From Owenia fusiformis (Eukaryota > Annelida > Polychaeta > Sabellida > Oweniidae): a DNA stretch of 64,000 nt. Of the stretch, positions 22,830 through 37,300 are shown one piece after another (the first letter of the stretch is position 1; every line of letters begins with the position of its first letter). The translations under genes and the position numbers were made by a program. Under the pieces are notes generated by a model that saw nothing but the letters and a program-made list of their open reading frames with translations, was not told where the DNA came from and did not search any database. The DNA is taken from positions 1,251,341-1,315,340 of the forward strand of contig CAIIXF020000008.1 of the NCBI GenBank assembly GCA_903813345.2, in the 5' to 3' direction.

Positions 22830-25128
22830 TCATATGTTATAGTACAATGTTGGTTGTATATGTGGCCATACTCAACTTGACCCAGTGTCAGTAGGATTAC
22901 ATTGGTGCCAAATACAGTATAGAACTTTGTAGTAAAATCGATTAAATGCAAACATGTACCACAAAGACGATGTGAATAACATAATATTGTTCAAATTAGA
23001 AGTGGTACATAGCTCAACATTTTGACAAGTAGCAAAAGGTTGCTACCTGACAGATGTAGCAAATTGCTATGTTCTTAAAACAAACAGCTAAATTATGTAC
23101 CGAGATGAAATGCTACTGACTAACAATACTGGTTAATACTAAACCTTTGGGCATTTGTTCTGAAGAACTGAAGGTGTTACTGTATCATTCAATAATTGAG
23201 CTTAATCACAATAAAAAGGTGATCTAGTAACACAAAATTTGATTAAAATGGAGGAAGAAGCAATAACTATGGAAAGGACCATTAAAGTGTCCTATTAAGG
23301 TGTATGTTTTGCAAGGAATTGAAGAAATATGAACAAATATGTGTAAGAAGATATTTCTTTGGACTGGGCTGAATTGTTTGGTTTTAGTTGTTGAGTTGAA
23401 GGAATCATTTAGTTTTAGAAACAGATTGTTTGAAATATTGAGCAACACCCAGAAATGCACAAAAATGATGGTTTAACTTCATAATACATAAAATATACAA
23501 GTTAAAATATATAAGTTCTACAAATGGGGCACTTAATTTGTCCGAGAAAGTCTAAATCACCATGACCTGAATGCAAAGGACAGGGTAGTTCTTGTTATTA
23601 TAACCATCCTATATTATATATATTTATTGCCAAAAACTGATATTATTAGTATTGTAGAAAATAGTTTATTATGTGAAATTATGTGTTCATTGATGAATCA
23701 TGTTCATTGAACTTAAAGGTAGGTCATGTCTGTAAAAAAGTATATCACCAGTTGATCCATTCTACTTTAAGAGGGTACTCAACTTATTTCTATTCTTGTC
23801 CATTTTAGTTCCACTATACGTACTGCAATAGCCTAAATCTTTACTATTTCACAAGTTGGACTCAATCGGTATGTTTAGTCCTGTATATAAACCAGAAAAA
23901 CAATTGGGATTTTGTCAAGAGAGCTGCCTCTTCCACTTTGTATGCAGGACTATTAAGCAAATATTAAAAATCAGGATATTTTCAAGAATTAGGCTTTAAC
24001 AGTGTGTTCTTAACTGAGTGCAATATCAATTGAACATTCACCAGGGTTTCATTAGTTAGGTACACTAATACAAGGTGGCCCGAAAGATTTGTAAAAGGAT
24101 TCTGTTTGACTATACATGTACTTCTATTATACATGGTTGTAGGAGATTTTGACTGATAAGCCTGTTTTATCCATTCTATCCATAATGCAATGTGGATATT
24201 AGAAATAATAGGGACATTATCCAATGATCAGCAGTTGTTGAATAACAAAGTTCGTTTAGTTATGATGGGAGGGGGTAAATGATGGTTTCATTTGTGATAT
24301 TGTTATTATATTGTTAATGAAGCTGGTTTCATTGGGGGAGGGGGTAAATGATGGTTTCATTTGCGATCTTGTTATTATATTGTTAATGAAGCTGGTTTCA
24401 TTGGGGAGGGGGTAAATGATGGTTTCATTAGCGAATAATGTTGGTTTTTTAATATTCAAGTGAAAGACAAATAACGAAATCAACTCTGTTTTTTCACGAC
24501 TGTTGAAAATTGGACACCATCCTTATAGTTTTGAGTTGATATTTGTAAAATACAGAAATATATTCACATGATCACTTATTAATTATAATTACTATTAATT
24601 ATATTGATTTAACATGAAATCTGTTGCAATCAAAGGGTTAATAGAAAATAAATGAAATATAATAAAACATATGAGTAAATATTATGTTATTATTTATTCA
24701 TTGTTAAATAGGACATTCAATGATGCAAGCATACACATTGTCAATAACGTGAACATGAGAAAATGATTACTTATATTACGTTAATTGTTCATGAATAAAT
24801 TATGTAAGCTTGTTTCTTTATCCGGTCTAGAATTTTAAACAAGCATAAAGAGACCCATTTCAAATCTCTGAAATTAGTCACACACTTAGACCACATTTGA
24901 TGATGTATGAAGAACATTTAATTTGACATGGGCTAAAAAGAACTGAAAATATGACTGTATATGCTCCATTTTTCTTCAAGTCACCTTTTTGATTAACCCC
25001 TTTCTTGGTCCATAGTGTGCTTCCTCAAATCCAGTTTAGTCCCTATTGTGCTGTCTTGTTCTCTCATCAGCTACATTGTTCTATGTTGTGCTGTCTTACT
25101 CTGTTGTGCTACATTGTTATTTGTAGTG
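22830..25128. other. Intergenic DNA between ASPP and CINP
   Basis: The two genes converge here (ASPP on +, CINP on -). No exon is seen. A two-and-a-half-unit ~75-bp tandem repeat with GGGGGTAAATGATGGTTTCA lies at 24268-24433, and a stretch near 24075 (AAGGTGGCCCGAAAG) resembles a mariner-type end. Confidence 0.45.
24268..24433. repeat. ~75-bp tandem repeat
   Basis: Units begin GGGGGTAAATGATGGTTTCA and include TTGTTATTATATTGTTAATG; two full units and one partial. Confidence 0.85.
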
Positions 25129-25325
25129 CTACCTCAGCCCAGTGTCAACTAACATACTCTCCATTAATAAACTAGCACTATCAGGTATATATGGCTGATG
25201 CAGCCAGGAAGATGTGTACAACATGATCAGTCCCTTCTGTTTAGCATGAGCAATATATTGAGCTATAGTGTCTTTCAATTCAATCTCCTTAGAGTAGTAA
25301 CCCAGCAATTCAGTGCTCTTTTCAC
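25129..25325 (-). CDS. CINP: CINP last exon
   Basis: It follows TTTTTCCAG (phase 1 in) and ends with TAG at 25129-25131. It encodes ELLGYYSKEIELKDTIAQYI, the SSWLHQPYI signature and the C-terminus SMLVDTGLR, closely like the vertebrate end. Confidence 0.92.
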
Positions 25326-28300
25326 CTGGAAAAATATATGGAAGACATTAATTGTTACAATTTACAAATCACATGTATTGAACGTTTTTATCTCACTTTG
25401 AATACAATGGGACCAATGAACCAATAGACAGATGGACAGACGGCTTCTCTATATCCCTATAAAGAACTTCAGAGGAACGATGAGCTCTGTACTGGACCCC
25501 AGTTAGTGTTCACTTGAGATAGGCAATGTTTAGAATATCTGTGGAAACACAATCACAATGTATATTCTATCAAGATATCCTTCAATCAGTCATGCAAGTG
25601 TTTTTTAACCAACACAGTACTATACCGTAAAAATACGTACTGAACTGCACAGACGTGAGTGTCTGAAAAAGAGGCTCCACTGGTATGCCACTCTGCCGAC
25701 TTGTGTATTCCTCTAACTCAGAGACACCAATAAATTGCTGTGTCAAACCAGACATCTTCTTCACGACACCTTTCTGCAAAAATAACAAAGTTTCATAAAG
25801 GCCATTTTTCCAGTGTGTACAGTGTACCCTACGCTATTTCAAAAAATAATCTAATTTTAGACATTTTCAATAAAATCTTAATATTGTCTTTCATGTTCAC
25901 ATTCATATATGCCTTAAAACTGCAAACGACTTTTTTCTACTCACCATAGAGTTAATGTATATTTATGTAATAAATGAATTTTAATGTAAGCGACATCTTT
26001 TATATAACTTATTTGTAATTGCAATTTGCGCATGCGTTTCTCTAGTTCATATTGTACGTGTAGCAAGGATAGGAGTGGACAGCTTTTATCGAACAGAGTT
26101 TAGAACTTTTACATAAAAATGGAAGAAACTATTACAGAAGACTCAAATCCTGGAAAGAGGTGTACTAAGTGTAGAAATCTAATTAGAGGGCATATAGGAC
26201 CTTATGGAATTAAATGCACGATGGATATTGTGAAAGACGAACCGCTGGCAAAACCGGTTTATAGTGCCACGCCCGGTGCTGGAAGCAGTGAAACGCCCGA
26301 TTGGCAAATCGCCATTAGGGAACTAAGTAAACAAATGGCTGGCCTAGTTTCAATAACCACGGATATTAAACACGAACAATGCTCGATGAAAGATCATATT
26401 TCTCAAATAAATAGGGATCTTGACGATTTAAAATCTGGAGCAAAACGACAAACAAGCACAGCAGACACGTCCGGGACTGTTCAACAAGCCGTTAAAACTG
26501 CAAACGACTTTTTTCTACTCACCATAGAGTTAACTACTGTCTCCAATTTGAGACAAAGCTCTTGAAGTTCAGCCCCATCTGGTGGTGGAACAGACAACTG
26601 ACCTCCATCAGCTCCCTCTTTTGCCTCATATCTGAATGAAAACAAGAAAATATAAATTTATAATTTTTGATATAAATGAAACTCACATCTAGAAGTATCG
26701 CTCATCAACCTCAACTTTGCTTTTAGATAAATATGACAGTAAAAAACAAAAAAACAACAAATAAACAAACAAACAAATGAAAGGACAATGACTCACATAA
26801 CTGCCAGTCTCCTGTTTGCAATATCATTAACAATGGCCAATCCCTGGTCGTTGAGTTTATTCCATTTGTCAATGAGATTGTGCCAGTTAGCAGCACCATC
26901 TTTGATGATCCTGGGATTTCCTGTAAGGTTCCCTTGGCGTGCCGGACCAACATCCCTCACTGAAACATCAAAAATAATTATACATACATATTTTTATCTT
27001 TAACATTTTCACAAATAATCATTTTACCATTTATCTTATCATATTATTATTAGCTTTTGTGAATTGAACTGCAATAATAAAGACAATTGAATAAATAGAA
27101 AAATGTTCCAATGTTTTATTGGCCCACCCTGTATATATTGATCGGCCAAAATGAGACTGCTAAAACACACCCCTTTGTCTCATTGTAACGGGATTTATAT
27201 GTCTTTACGATGGAACAAATTCACAAGAACTCGTGTATTTGAAAAAACTAAACTCAGTACCCCGGTAAGAAACTGGATATTATATCTCTGTAGAATGAAA
27301 AATGGGAAAATTTGGGAGTCGTGAGAATAAATTCAAGTAACATGTCTTATCATGTCTTATATATACCTTATCCCCCCTCCATCCAATCCCACCCCCCCCC
27401 CTCCAGCCAATATTAATTTCTTTTGATTATTATTTGTATGCATGTAAACTAACTTTAAAAAGTGAGCAATGTCATTAGTATTGTGATAATAACGTCCATT
27501 ATACCTATTTATTACAGGTCGTGTAGACCATTGTTGCCCGATTTATAGCAAAAACATTGCCTTTTGCACATTGGTGATGATGCACCTTTTTTAATAGATC
27601 TCATATCTTAGAAGGGTATCAGTTCGAAAAACTTGAAATACTAGATGGCCTAACATATTTTGCCATGCACTGCGCCTATTCATTTGGCAATTCAGTTGTA
27701 AATTTTCTCTAGAAAAAATAAATCTTCCAAATTTGTTGAGTTTTCTTGCGGATATCGCCTAATCCCCCCCTCCATCCATTTTGTACGATCACCGGGCATG
27801 TAAATAAGAAGGCGAGGTCTCCACTCATTTGGAGCTTCTCTTGAGGTGACATACTTTTACTTATAAGTGGTAATTAAGCGCTTCCTAAGGACCAATGAAT
27901 TACCACACACATAATTAGCATTAGTATATCACACATAATGGACTGCTCACTTTTGTAAGATAGACAGAACTACAAAAAATGATTTAGATCTGCACTTCTA
28001 ACCCATTCAATTTACGTAACAATAATGAGGTATTAAATCAACAATTCAAATTGTCTTCTGAAGTATTTGTTCAGAAACATGTACATTTTCTTGAGCATAT
28101 ACTGGTGATCCACTCGATTACGCTGGTTACCAAAACGAACCGTTTTGGTAACAAAATGTCGGAACGTCGAAGGCACGATTTTTCTTTTTTCCTTATTTCA
28201 CGCGTTGTAGGTGGAATCCCCACGACGTTTTTTCTCACAACGTGCATCAGTATCATATGTTTTAGAAAATGTACATGTTTGCGAAAAAATAGCTCAGAGG

Positions 28301-31300
28301 ACAACAGAATCGTCGATTTACTTCCTCACTTAAGTTACATAAACGGTTTTTCGAAAAACAGTTAAGATCTGCACTTTTAACCCAAACCGTTTATGTAACT
28401 TAAGTGAGGAAGTAAATCGACGATTCTGTTGTCTTCTGAACTATTTGTTCGCAAATATGTACAATTTCTTAAACATATAATACTATTACACGTTTGTGTT
28501 TAAAAATGTCGTGGGAATTCTGCCTACAACGTGTAAAATAAGGAAACGAGAACATCGTACCTTCCGGATGTTCCGACATTTTGTTACCAAAACGGTTCGT
28601 TTTGGTAACCAGCGTAATCGAGTGGATCACCAGTACACGTTTTGTGATTAAAATGTCATGGGGATTCTGCCTACAACAAGTGAAATACTAGGGAAACAAG
28701 ACATACAGTGAACAGAATCGCACCCAAGAATAAAATACAGTTTTCAGGATGGATAATTCAAAATGGCCAATGGCCGCCCTAACATTTACCCAGAAACCTG
28801 TAGACAAACCTTGACAGACAAGATTTTAGGATGGAAAATCAAAATTGGCCACTTTAACATTTACCAAGAAACATCTCTGGAAATTTCAGACGAATCCATG
28901 AAACGGTTTGGCTCAAAACCTGTAGACAAGCCTCGCAAACATGATTTTAGGACGGAAAATCTAAAATAGCTGCCTAACCCCCTATCACACCAAACTAGTT
29001 ACCCGTTCTTGCCAGTCCTACGAAAATGTCGTAAAACGGCAATCTGGCTGTGGTCGGGAAATATGTCTAAAATAATTAGCTACTTCGTTCATAAACAGTC
29101 TTCAATACGTCCATCTCATTCGCAGTTCGTTCAGGTCGCACCACGTTGGTGTGCAACGTCGCATATGCATCCATTAGTCCAGAAGGTCATCATGACCTGA
29201 TTACAGAACAACATGGTTGCCATCGAATTTTGAATCGATTCAAAATTCTAAATCACATTCCCCGTCTGGGAAGATCCATGAAGTTCTTAAACAGACCATA
29301 GAACATTGAAGCCACGTTCATTCCGTTCGCACATAGTTTAAAACCAGTTTTGAAGAACGTAGTTGCAGCTTGCTTGGTGTCAATCTAGAGGACCTACCTG
29401 TTCGAGTATGTTCTATGAAGTTTGTAAATAGACCCCGACCGGTTCTAAGTACGTCCAGTCCGTTCGTACACAGTTGAAGCCCGTTTTCGATAACGTAGTG
29501 AGAACTAGTTTGGTGTGATAGTAGGGTTAACATTTACCCAGAATGCAAAAAACTAATAATCAGTTCTAAACGTTCATAGATAGAAACATCCCTAAAGATT
29601 TCAAATGAATCCCTGAGACAGTTTGGCTGGAAACGTAGACAAGCCTGGTCAGACAAGATATTAGAAAGAAAAATTCAAAATGGTTGCCTTAACATTAACC
29701 CAGAATGCCGATAAACTGATCATAGAAACATCCCGGAAAATTTCAAATGAATCCCTGAAACAGTTTGGCTGGAAACCTGTAGACTAGCCTCGACAGACAA
29801 GATTTTAGGACGGAAAATCCAAAAATGGCCACCTTAGCATTTACCTAGAATGCCCAAAATCAAATCAGTTCTAAACTTTTGTAGGTTGAAACATCCCTGA
29901 AAATTTCAGATGAATCCCTAAAACACTTTGTCAGGAAACACCCAAGGGTGCGATAAAAAGAACTAGACAACAGCAACGCCAAAGCGTAGCAAATCCCATC
30001 GAACAGCCATGGCTGGCATTTTTACAAACAAAGTATATAGCAAAAATGGCAGCCATTTTTCAAAATGACCGGTTATAATGAAAACACGCGCTACGCGCTA
30101 ACGCGCCACGCGCCAATGCGCTAATAGAAAATGATCCTTCCCCCACGATGTGTGCGCATGTTTTAAGCGCATGTTTATGATTGGTCTATACCCTTGGCCC
30201 AGGGACATGTATAATTAGGGTTATGACTCCCTGGGAACTTGTCAAAACATTGACACTTCAAAGACTGTATAAATCACCGCTAACCTGTCAATCAGACTTT
30301 GATGTGAACTTTGCGGCCGCAGGAAATAAACAAAGCCTCTCGAAAATTACACTTTTCAAGTTACGATTTCTTTAAAAATATAAGACCAATTAAGATGTTC
30401 TTCACACCGTTAAAAAACAGAATTCAACTTCAATTTAGGAAATAATTCCAAAACTAAATGAACGTGTACTTTTCTCTGTATTTGACCTGAAAGAACATGA
30501 GTAACTTAGAATTAATAAATATTTACGGCCAATTACCGGACAATGATAAAACATGCTGGTCGGGTTTACATTACTTTTTAAATCGTCTCTTATTTAAAAC
30601 TTTAATTCCAAATGAAATACAACCCTGTTTTCAACAATATTCCTGGTAAAATAGGTAATACAATTCACTGGGACTGACGTAATTCAAAACTTTTTAAATC
30701 TAAAATCAAATTGAGAAAAACGAAAGCAAACATGAAAGGGGGGTTCATAGGGGTCTTGGAAATCCATAGTACACAGCCCCGAAGCCAGGGGGGTTCGGAG
30801 GGTGACTTTGGAATTTTTGAAAAAGTGACCCCCCCCCCTGGGAAATCCTGGTTACTGTCCTGGCATATGGCATATAGAGACTACTATGTATATAGAGATC
30901 TGGATTACCCCCATAAATGTGGGACTGATTTTTCAAATCACCCCCACAACCAGGCCCGTAGCCAGAGGGGGAGCTGGGGGAGCGGAGCTCCCCCTCTGGC
31001 CAGAGATTCTTTCAAAATCATGCAGTTTTTCACCATTCTGAGAATTTTTTTCATGATTATTAGCCAAAATTGTGAAAAAGCTTCCCCTGCCTGGAAAAAA
31101 GCTGGCTACGGGCAAGCCCCCGCAACTACTTGTGTATTGAAATCCCAAATTTATGGGGATAAGCTGGATCTGCAGTATTCGTTCAAACTGCCTTAAATTT
31201 CATAATAGGCTTCTTTAATTCTTTTAAAACATATGTCTATTTAACTTATACGATGCCATATACGATAAATGTTGCCCCCTCTTATGCGGCCATACACAAT

Positions 31301-34300
31301 AGATTTTCACCCTCCTCTTATACGATAACCCTATACACCCCCCCCCCCCCCATGAAAGCGAAAGAGAGTAACCGGGCACGAAAAGAAAAATGGAAAAATA
31401 TAAATGCGATGCCTGAATTATCCCACCGTTTGGTAAGTCATGTGAGATATAACTTCAAATACAAAGAGTAAAGATATATAAAACATCCATGACTTGATAT
31501 TAAGAGGTAACACGAGGTAACATGCGACAAATAAACATTATATTAAGTCATTAGTCAAGTAGTCGGGCCCCCGGCTCAGATTTCGAAACGGGATTTTTCT
31601 CGCCGATGGATGGACCCAAATAATGCAATGAAATAGGGAGCATATTCGCATATCTGCGACCATTCATCTTGTAAGGTGCTACTTTCTATCTTCCTTTTAA
31701 ATCAGATAAAACACACTGACAATCGATAATCTGCACAGTTAACGATCAAACATTGGGCTTCTTCATACTTCTGCTTTCTGATGAGCCACCTAATCTCTTC
31801 ACTCACTCGATGTTTATACATCATGTTCCCGGGCCTGTGGGAACGATCATTCTGAACAGTGCGTTAGTGCGCTAGCGCGTTAGCGCGTAGCGCGTGTTTT
31901 CATTATAACCAAAATGACCACCTTCTACCACAAGTGTCATTAGACAGTGTGCCATGTTTATAGTATTCACATGCCAAATATGAATGGAATCGCTCCACTA
32001 CTTTTTCAGTTATAGTAAAATAGGATAAAATGGTGTCCATTTTGAAAAATGGCCACCTTCTACCAAAAGTGTCATTAGACAATGTGCCATGCTTACAGTA
32101 TTCACATACAAAATATGAATAAAATCGCTCCAATACTTTTCGAGTTACAGCAAAAATCGTAAAATAGCGAGTAAAGGCAGCTATTTTTTTTATATTAAAA
32201 ACATATTGCTATTATAGTTTAACATTCTGTACCTAAATTACTGTAAAATCAGCACTAAAATGGCCGCCATTTTTAAATGAGGCCAACGGTATTAGAGTTA
32301 TTGGAGAGGTTAAGCTAACGATGTTTTTCACAACGTAACCGTGAACGCAAAGTACAAAAATTAACAAAGGAATGTATCGAGCGCTCATAGTTTTATGCGC
32401 GCTTAGTCTACTTCAGATACTCTTTCAGCTTCAGAGTTCCGGGTTTGGAACGGGAGATTTGAAATTTGACGTTGGGTCAACGGGAACCATTTTACTTGTG
32501 TCTATTGAACACTATGCTGTCAATTTTGATTTCGATGCACAGTTGAATTCTTGCTGAACACGATGATGTATGTCATGCATGATTTAGCGCCAAAAATCTT
32601 ACGAAACGAGCTCGTTTAAAATATGTATTAGAAAACCAGCTATAAAACCGCATCAATGACATACTATAGAATCATTACACGCTATGGTGTAGTCTAAACA
32701 AACACTGGATTTGAACGGCTATTTATATGAGAAGGCTACATGAATTTGTATATGGTCGAGTGATACGTACAGGTTCAGTTTCGATTATATATGCAAAGCT
32801 TAACCTCTCCATTGCCCGGACGGACATACTGATGGATGGAGGCGTTCCCTATATCCCTCCGAACTTATCCACAGGTATACAATTGTGGATACAGTGAATA
32901 TGTAAACAACAACATAATATCACAAAGGCAGATCTACTACTGGCAAGTCTAATAATATCACTACATGCAAACCAGGCTGGACATTAGAAGATTAATAGGA
33001 CAAGCAATGTAACTTATATATTCAAATACAAGCATTAATTGAAATGTTGCCATGGTAATAGGTGATTCCGGATGTACCGGAAGTGCAGCACTACACAATT
33101 CATATAAAGTGGTAGATCATGCACCCAGAAGGGCACTGGAATAACCACTTGCAAATATACAATTTTTATAATTTTCTCAGTTAACATGACATCATAAAAT
33201 AAATTTTACTATTTAGATAGATATTTTGATTCTAAAGGGTTACTTAATTTGTTTTGTTTTCACTATTCCTAGGGTTACGTACAAAACTAGAATAGAATCA
33301 ACTAAGACATATAATCAAGGGGCAGAGTGAAGTATTGCTTGAGATTCTTCAGTACCATAATAAGTAAGAAAATATAATCACAAATTACAAGGAGTATTAG
33401 ACTAATCTTGTAATCTTGGTTTGGAGAACAAAGTTCATCAGTCTTCTGCAAGTCACACCTGCTTTGGACAACTTTGATATTCTTACATGTTGTAGATTTA
33501 AATGTCCAATTTTGAATATTCATAATTTAATTTGGGTATTATTTGTATATTTTTCATGAGATAATTATTAGCCCAGTAGACTGTTCTCTTAACCGAGACT
33601 AGTCTTTTGGGTAGACTAGTCTACCCAAAATTACTTTAGGTTATAATGGCAATGATGATTTCACTAAATTTCTTAACTATTTTGTCAGTGTAATTACATA
33701 TACAATTTATAAGGTTTACCTAGGACAGATAAATGACAATAATGTCAGAAATTTAGATGTTATATTACACTCTTTGAAGAAGGAAATAGCTATAGGAAAA
33801 GATGTATTTTACCCACAATTTTGGAAAATATGTGACACTATCTTGTAATTGTAACATTGAAAATGTATTTGTAACATGACTTAATAAACAGAAATAAAAA
33901 AAATAAATAAATAAAAAACAACAACTAGATAACGGCAACTCTGCGGAGTAGCAAATCCCAACGAACAAAATATCAATAACAGAATTCCAATCAATTATAC
34001 TCATTGCTTTGGTTAAAATTGAAAAAAATTAGATTTTAGAATTGCGAATTCCTGCAAAGCAGCCATTTTGAATTTTCTGAGGTACAAATCTGAAAAATAA
34101 TACCATAATTGTGATCTACTCCAAAATTCCTTCAATTTGAGTATAATATTGCCATACTTTGAAGGGATCAAAATATTATTGCAAAATCGTACATTAGACG
34201 GCCATTTTGAATTTTACGAGGCTCGAATCAGAAAAAAGATACAATATTTGCAATCTACTCTTAATTGCCTTTCATTTGAGTATAATAAAGCTATACTTCA

Positions 34301-37300
34301 GAAAGATCTAAAAATTAGTGAAAATTTCTGTTTTCCTGACCCCCCATACACGGCCCCTGGGGGTCAGGATGAAAAACACGGAATATATGTTAAATAGATA
34401 AATGTTGTGAATATACTGCCAAAATTTCAAACAATAATATTAATAATTACTTTGGTTTCGAATGAAAAATTTGTGATTTTTGCGAAAAAGTCCCGTCATT
34501 TTTAAAGCGGCGGCCATCTTGAAAAAATTTTTTTTGAGTAAAACTATTCACCAATATACATCTTTCCACTAAATATGAAGAAAATCTGTCTACTAGTATT
34601 TGAGTTATCTTCCGGACGGATGGACTGACGGAGGGCTTCACTATATCCCTACCGAACTCCGTTCGTTGGGATAATCAATTCTAAACTCTTATACATAGAA
34701 ACATCCCTGAAATTTTAAGATGAATCCAAGAAACCTGTAGACAAACATCAACAGACAAAATTTTAGGATGAAAATCCAAAATAGCCACCTTTGTTAACAT
34801 TTACCACGAAAGCCCAAAAATTATTTGTTCTATACTTACACATAAAATACAAGCATTAATTTAAATGTTACCATGGTAATAGGTGTTTCCTGATGTACCT
34901 GAAGTACAGCACTACACAATTCATATAAAGTGGTAGTCCATGCACCCAGAAGGACACAGGACTAACCACTAACAAAAATACAGTTTTTAACATTGACACG
35001 GTTAGCAAGGTACATTAAAATAAATGTTACTTTTTAGATAGCTATTTTGATTCTAAAGGGTTACTTAATTTGTTTTGTTTTCACTATTCCTAGGGTTACA
35101 TACAAAACTAGAATAAAATCAACTAAGATATATAATCAAGGGGCAGAGTGAAGTATTGCTTGACATTCTACAGTACCATAATAAGTAAGAAAATATCAAC
35201 ACAAATTACAAGGAGTATTAGACTAATCTTGTAATCTTGGTTTGGAGAACAAAGTTCATCAGTCTTCTGCAAGTCACACCTGCTTTGGACAATTTTGATA
35301 TTCTTACATGTTGTAGATTTAAATGTCCAATTTTGAATATTCATAATTTAATTTTGGTGTTATTTGAATATTTTTCATAAGATGATTATTAGCCCAGTAG
35401 ACTGTTCTCCAAACCGAGACTTGTCTTTTGTGCATGAATCTTGGATTTACTTACAATGACATATTATCATTTTTAAATGCCATGTTGAGTTCAGGACACC
35501 TACTATATTTTTAATTTAAAAATAAATAGAGAATGACAATGGCAAGAGGCAGAAAAGATTCAATTCATCATTTTTTTCAAAATGGCCAACATATAACACA
35601 AGTTGTCTGAAGAGTTTAAATAATGTTTGTATGTTTTTTGTTTGTTTTTGTTTGTTATTCATAGTGGTAAGTTATGCACATACAATTATACAAAATAAAG
35701 TTTAATATCAAACCCCATTTTGGACTTATCATCTAATTTTAATTTAATCAATAATTGCAAAATATAAATATAGATACAAAGTAACCCATTAACTCTTCAT
35801 GGACCACTATAAGTAAACTTTCCTCTCCTTACATAAGCCTCTTTAATGTATTTTACAATTTTACTTGTCTGATTTGTATGTGTTTACATATAAAATATTC
35901 AAAAAAAATTTGAATAAAAAAAAAATTGAATAATTTATGCAATTTGTGATTTATCCTTACAATTCTCATGGAAATGAGTAAATTAACCTTAAAAATCATA
36001 GGAAACAAAAAACTGAAAGTTTTTTAATTAAAAATTTAACACAGAACTCAAATATGAAATAAAATATGATAACAAAAAATATAAATAAAATAATGGTCAA
36101 AGATATGACCACCTTTCAAGTCCTAATGGTTAAATATTCTGGTTAAAAATGGTAAAATGAAGCTCAGAAGTGCAAAATTCCACAAACTTAGAATATGATT
36201 TAATGTAGTTTCTGACAGTTTGTGCTTTTATATCCTTGGCTTATTGGAGGTGATCTAAATAAACGGCCACAATTATTTGGCTAATCCAAAATGGCTGTCC
36301 TAACATTTACCCAGACTACCCAAAAACCAATCAGTTCTAAACTCTCATACATAGAAACAACCCTGAAATTTTAAGATGAATCCATGAAACCTGTAGACAA
36401 ACATCGACAGACAAGATTTTAGGATGAAAATCCAAACTAGCCACCTTAACATTTACCGCGAAAGCCCAAAAACTGATTTGTTCTTTACTTTCCCATAAAA
36501 TACAAGCATCAATTGAAATGTTACCATGGTAATAGGTGATTCCTGATGTACCTGAAGTGCAGCACTACACAATTAATATAAAGTGGTAGTTCATGCACCC
36601 AGAAGGACACAGGACTAACCACTAACAAAAATACAGTTTTTAACATTGTCACGATTAACATGAATTACTAAAATAAATGTTACTATTTAGATAGATATTT
36701 TGATTCTAAAGGGTCACTCAATTTGTTTTGTTTTCACTATTCCTAGGGTTACGTACAAAACTAGAATAAAATCAACTAAGATATATAATCAAGGGGCAGA
36801 GTGAAGTATTGCTTGAGATTCTGCAGGACCATAATAAGTAAGAAAATATCATCACAAATTACAAGGAGTAAAAGACTAGTCTCGGGTTGTAGAACAAAGC
36901 CCATCAGTCTTCTGCAAGTCACACCTGCTTTGGACAATTTTGATATTTTTGATATTGATTATTAGCCTTGTAGACTGATGGATATCGTTCTCCAAACCAA
37001 GACTTGTCTTTTATTGAATCGGTCTACTGCATGTTATGCCTGCTTTGGACAATTTTGATATTTTCATATGTTGTAGATTTAAATGCCCAGTTTTGAATAT
37101 TCATAATTTAATTTGGGTGTTATTTGTATATTTTTCATAAGATAATTATTAGTGCATGAATCTTGGATTTACTTACAGTTACATGTTATCATTTTTAAAT
37201 GCCATGTTGAGTTCAGGACAGACACCTACTATATTTTAATTTAAAAATAGATAATGACAATGGCAAGAGGCAGAAAAGACTGTCAGTTCATCATTTTTTC

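Larger units (their letters stand above)
29963..32870 (-). mobile_element. Helitron-like element, host of nested insertions
   Basis: On the - strand the 3' end reads GGGATTTGCTACGC-loop-GCGTTGCTG...CTAG|T: a short hairpin followed by CTAG, the 3' signature of Helitrons (CTRR|T). The 5' region near 32812-32870 has the family's microsatellite remnant and AGTTCGGAGGGATATAGGG, but the extreme 5' end is degraded. Two younger elements sit inside it (30071-31910 and 32303-32810), inflating an element that would otherwise be about 560 bp. Confidence 0.55.

Noticed and set aside
28051-28365. 104-codon frame on + and 77-codon frame on -
   Set aside because: Both lie in the left arm of the long palindrome and have no recognisable product.
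30711-31196. 161-codon frame with GGS-rich stretches
   Set aside because: It crosses the 163-bp MITE inside the MULE-like element; composition reflects G-rich repeat DNA.
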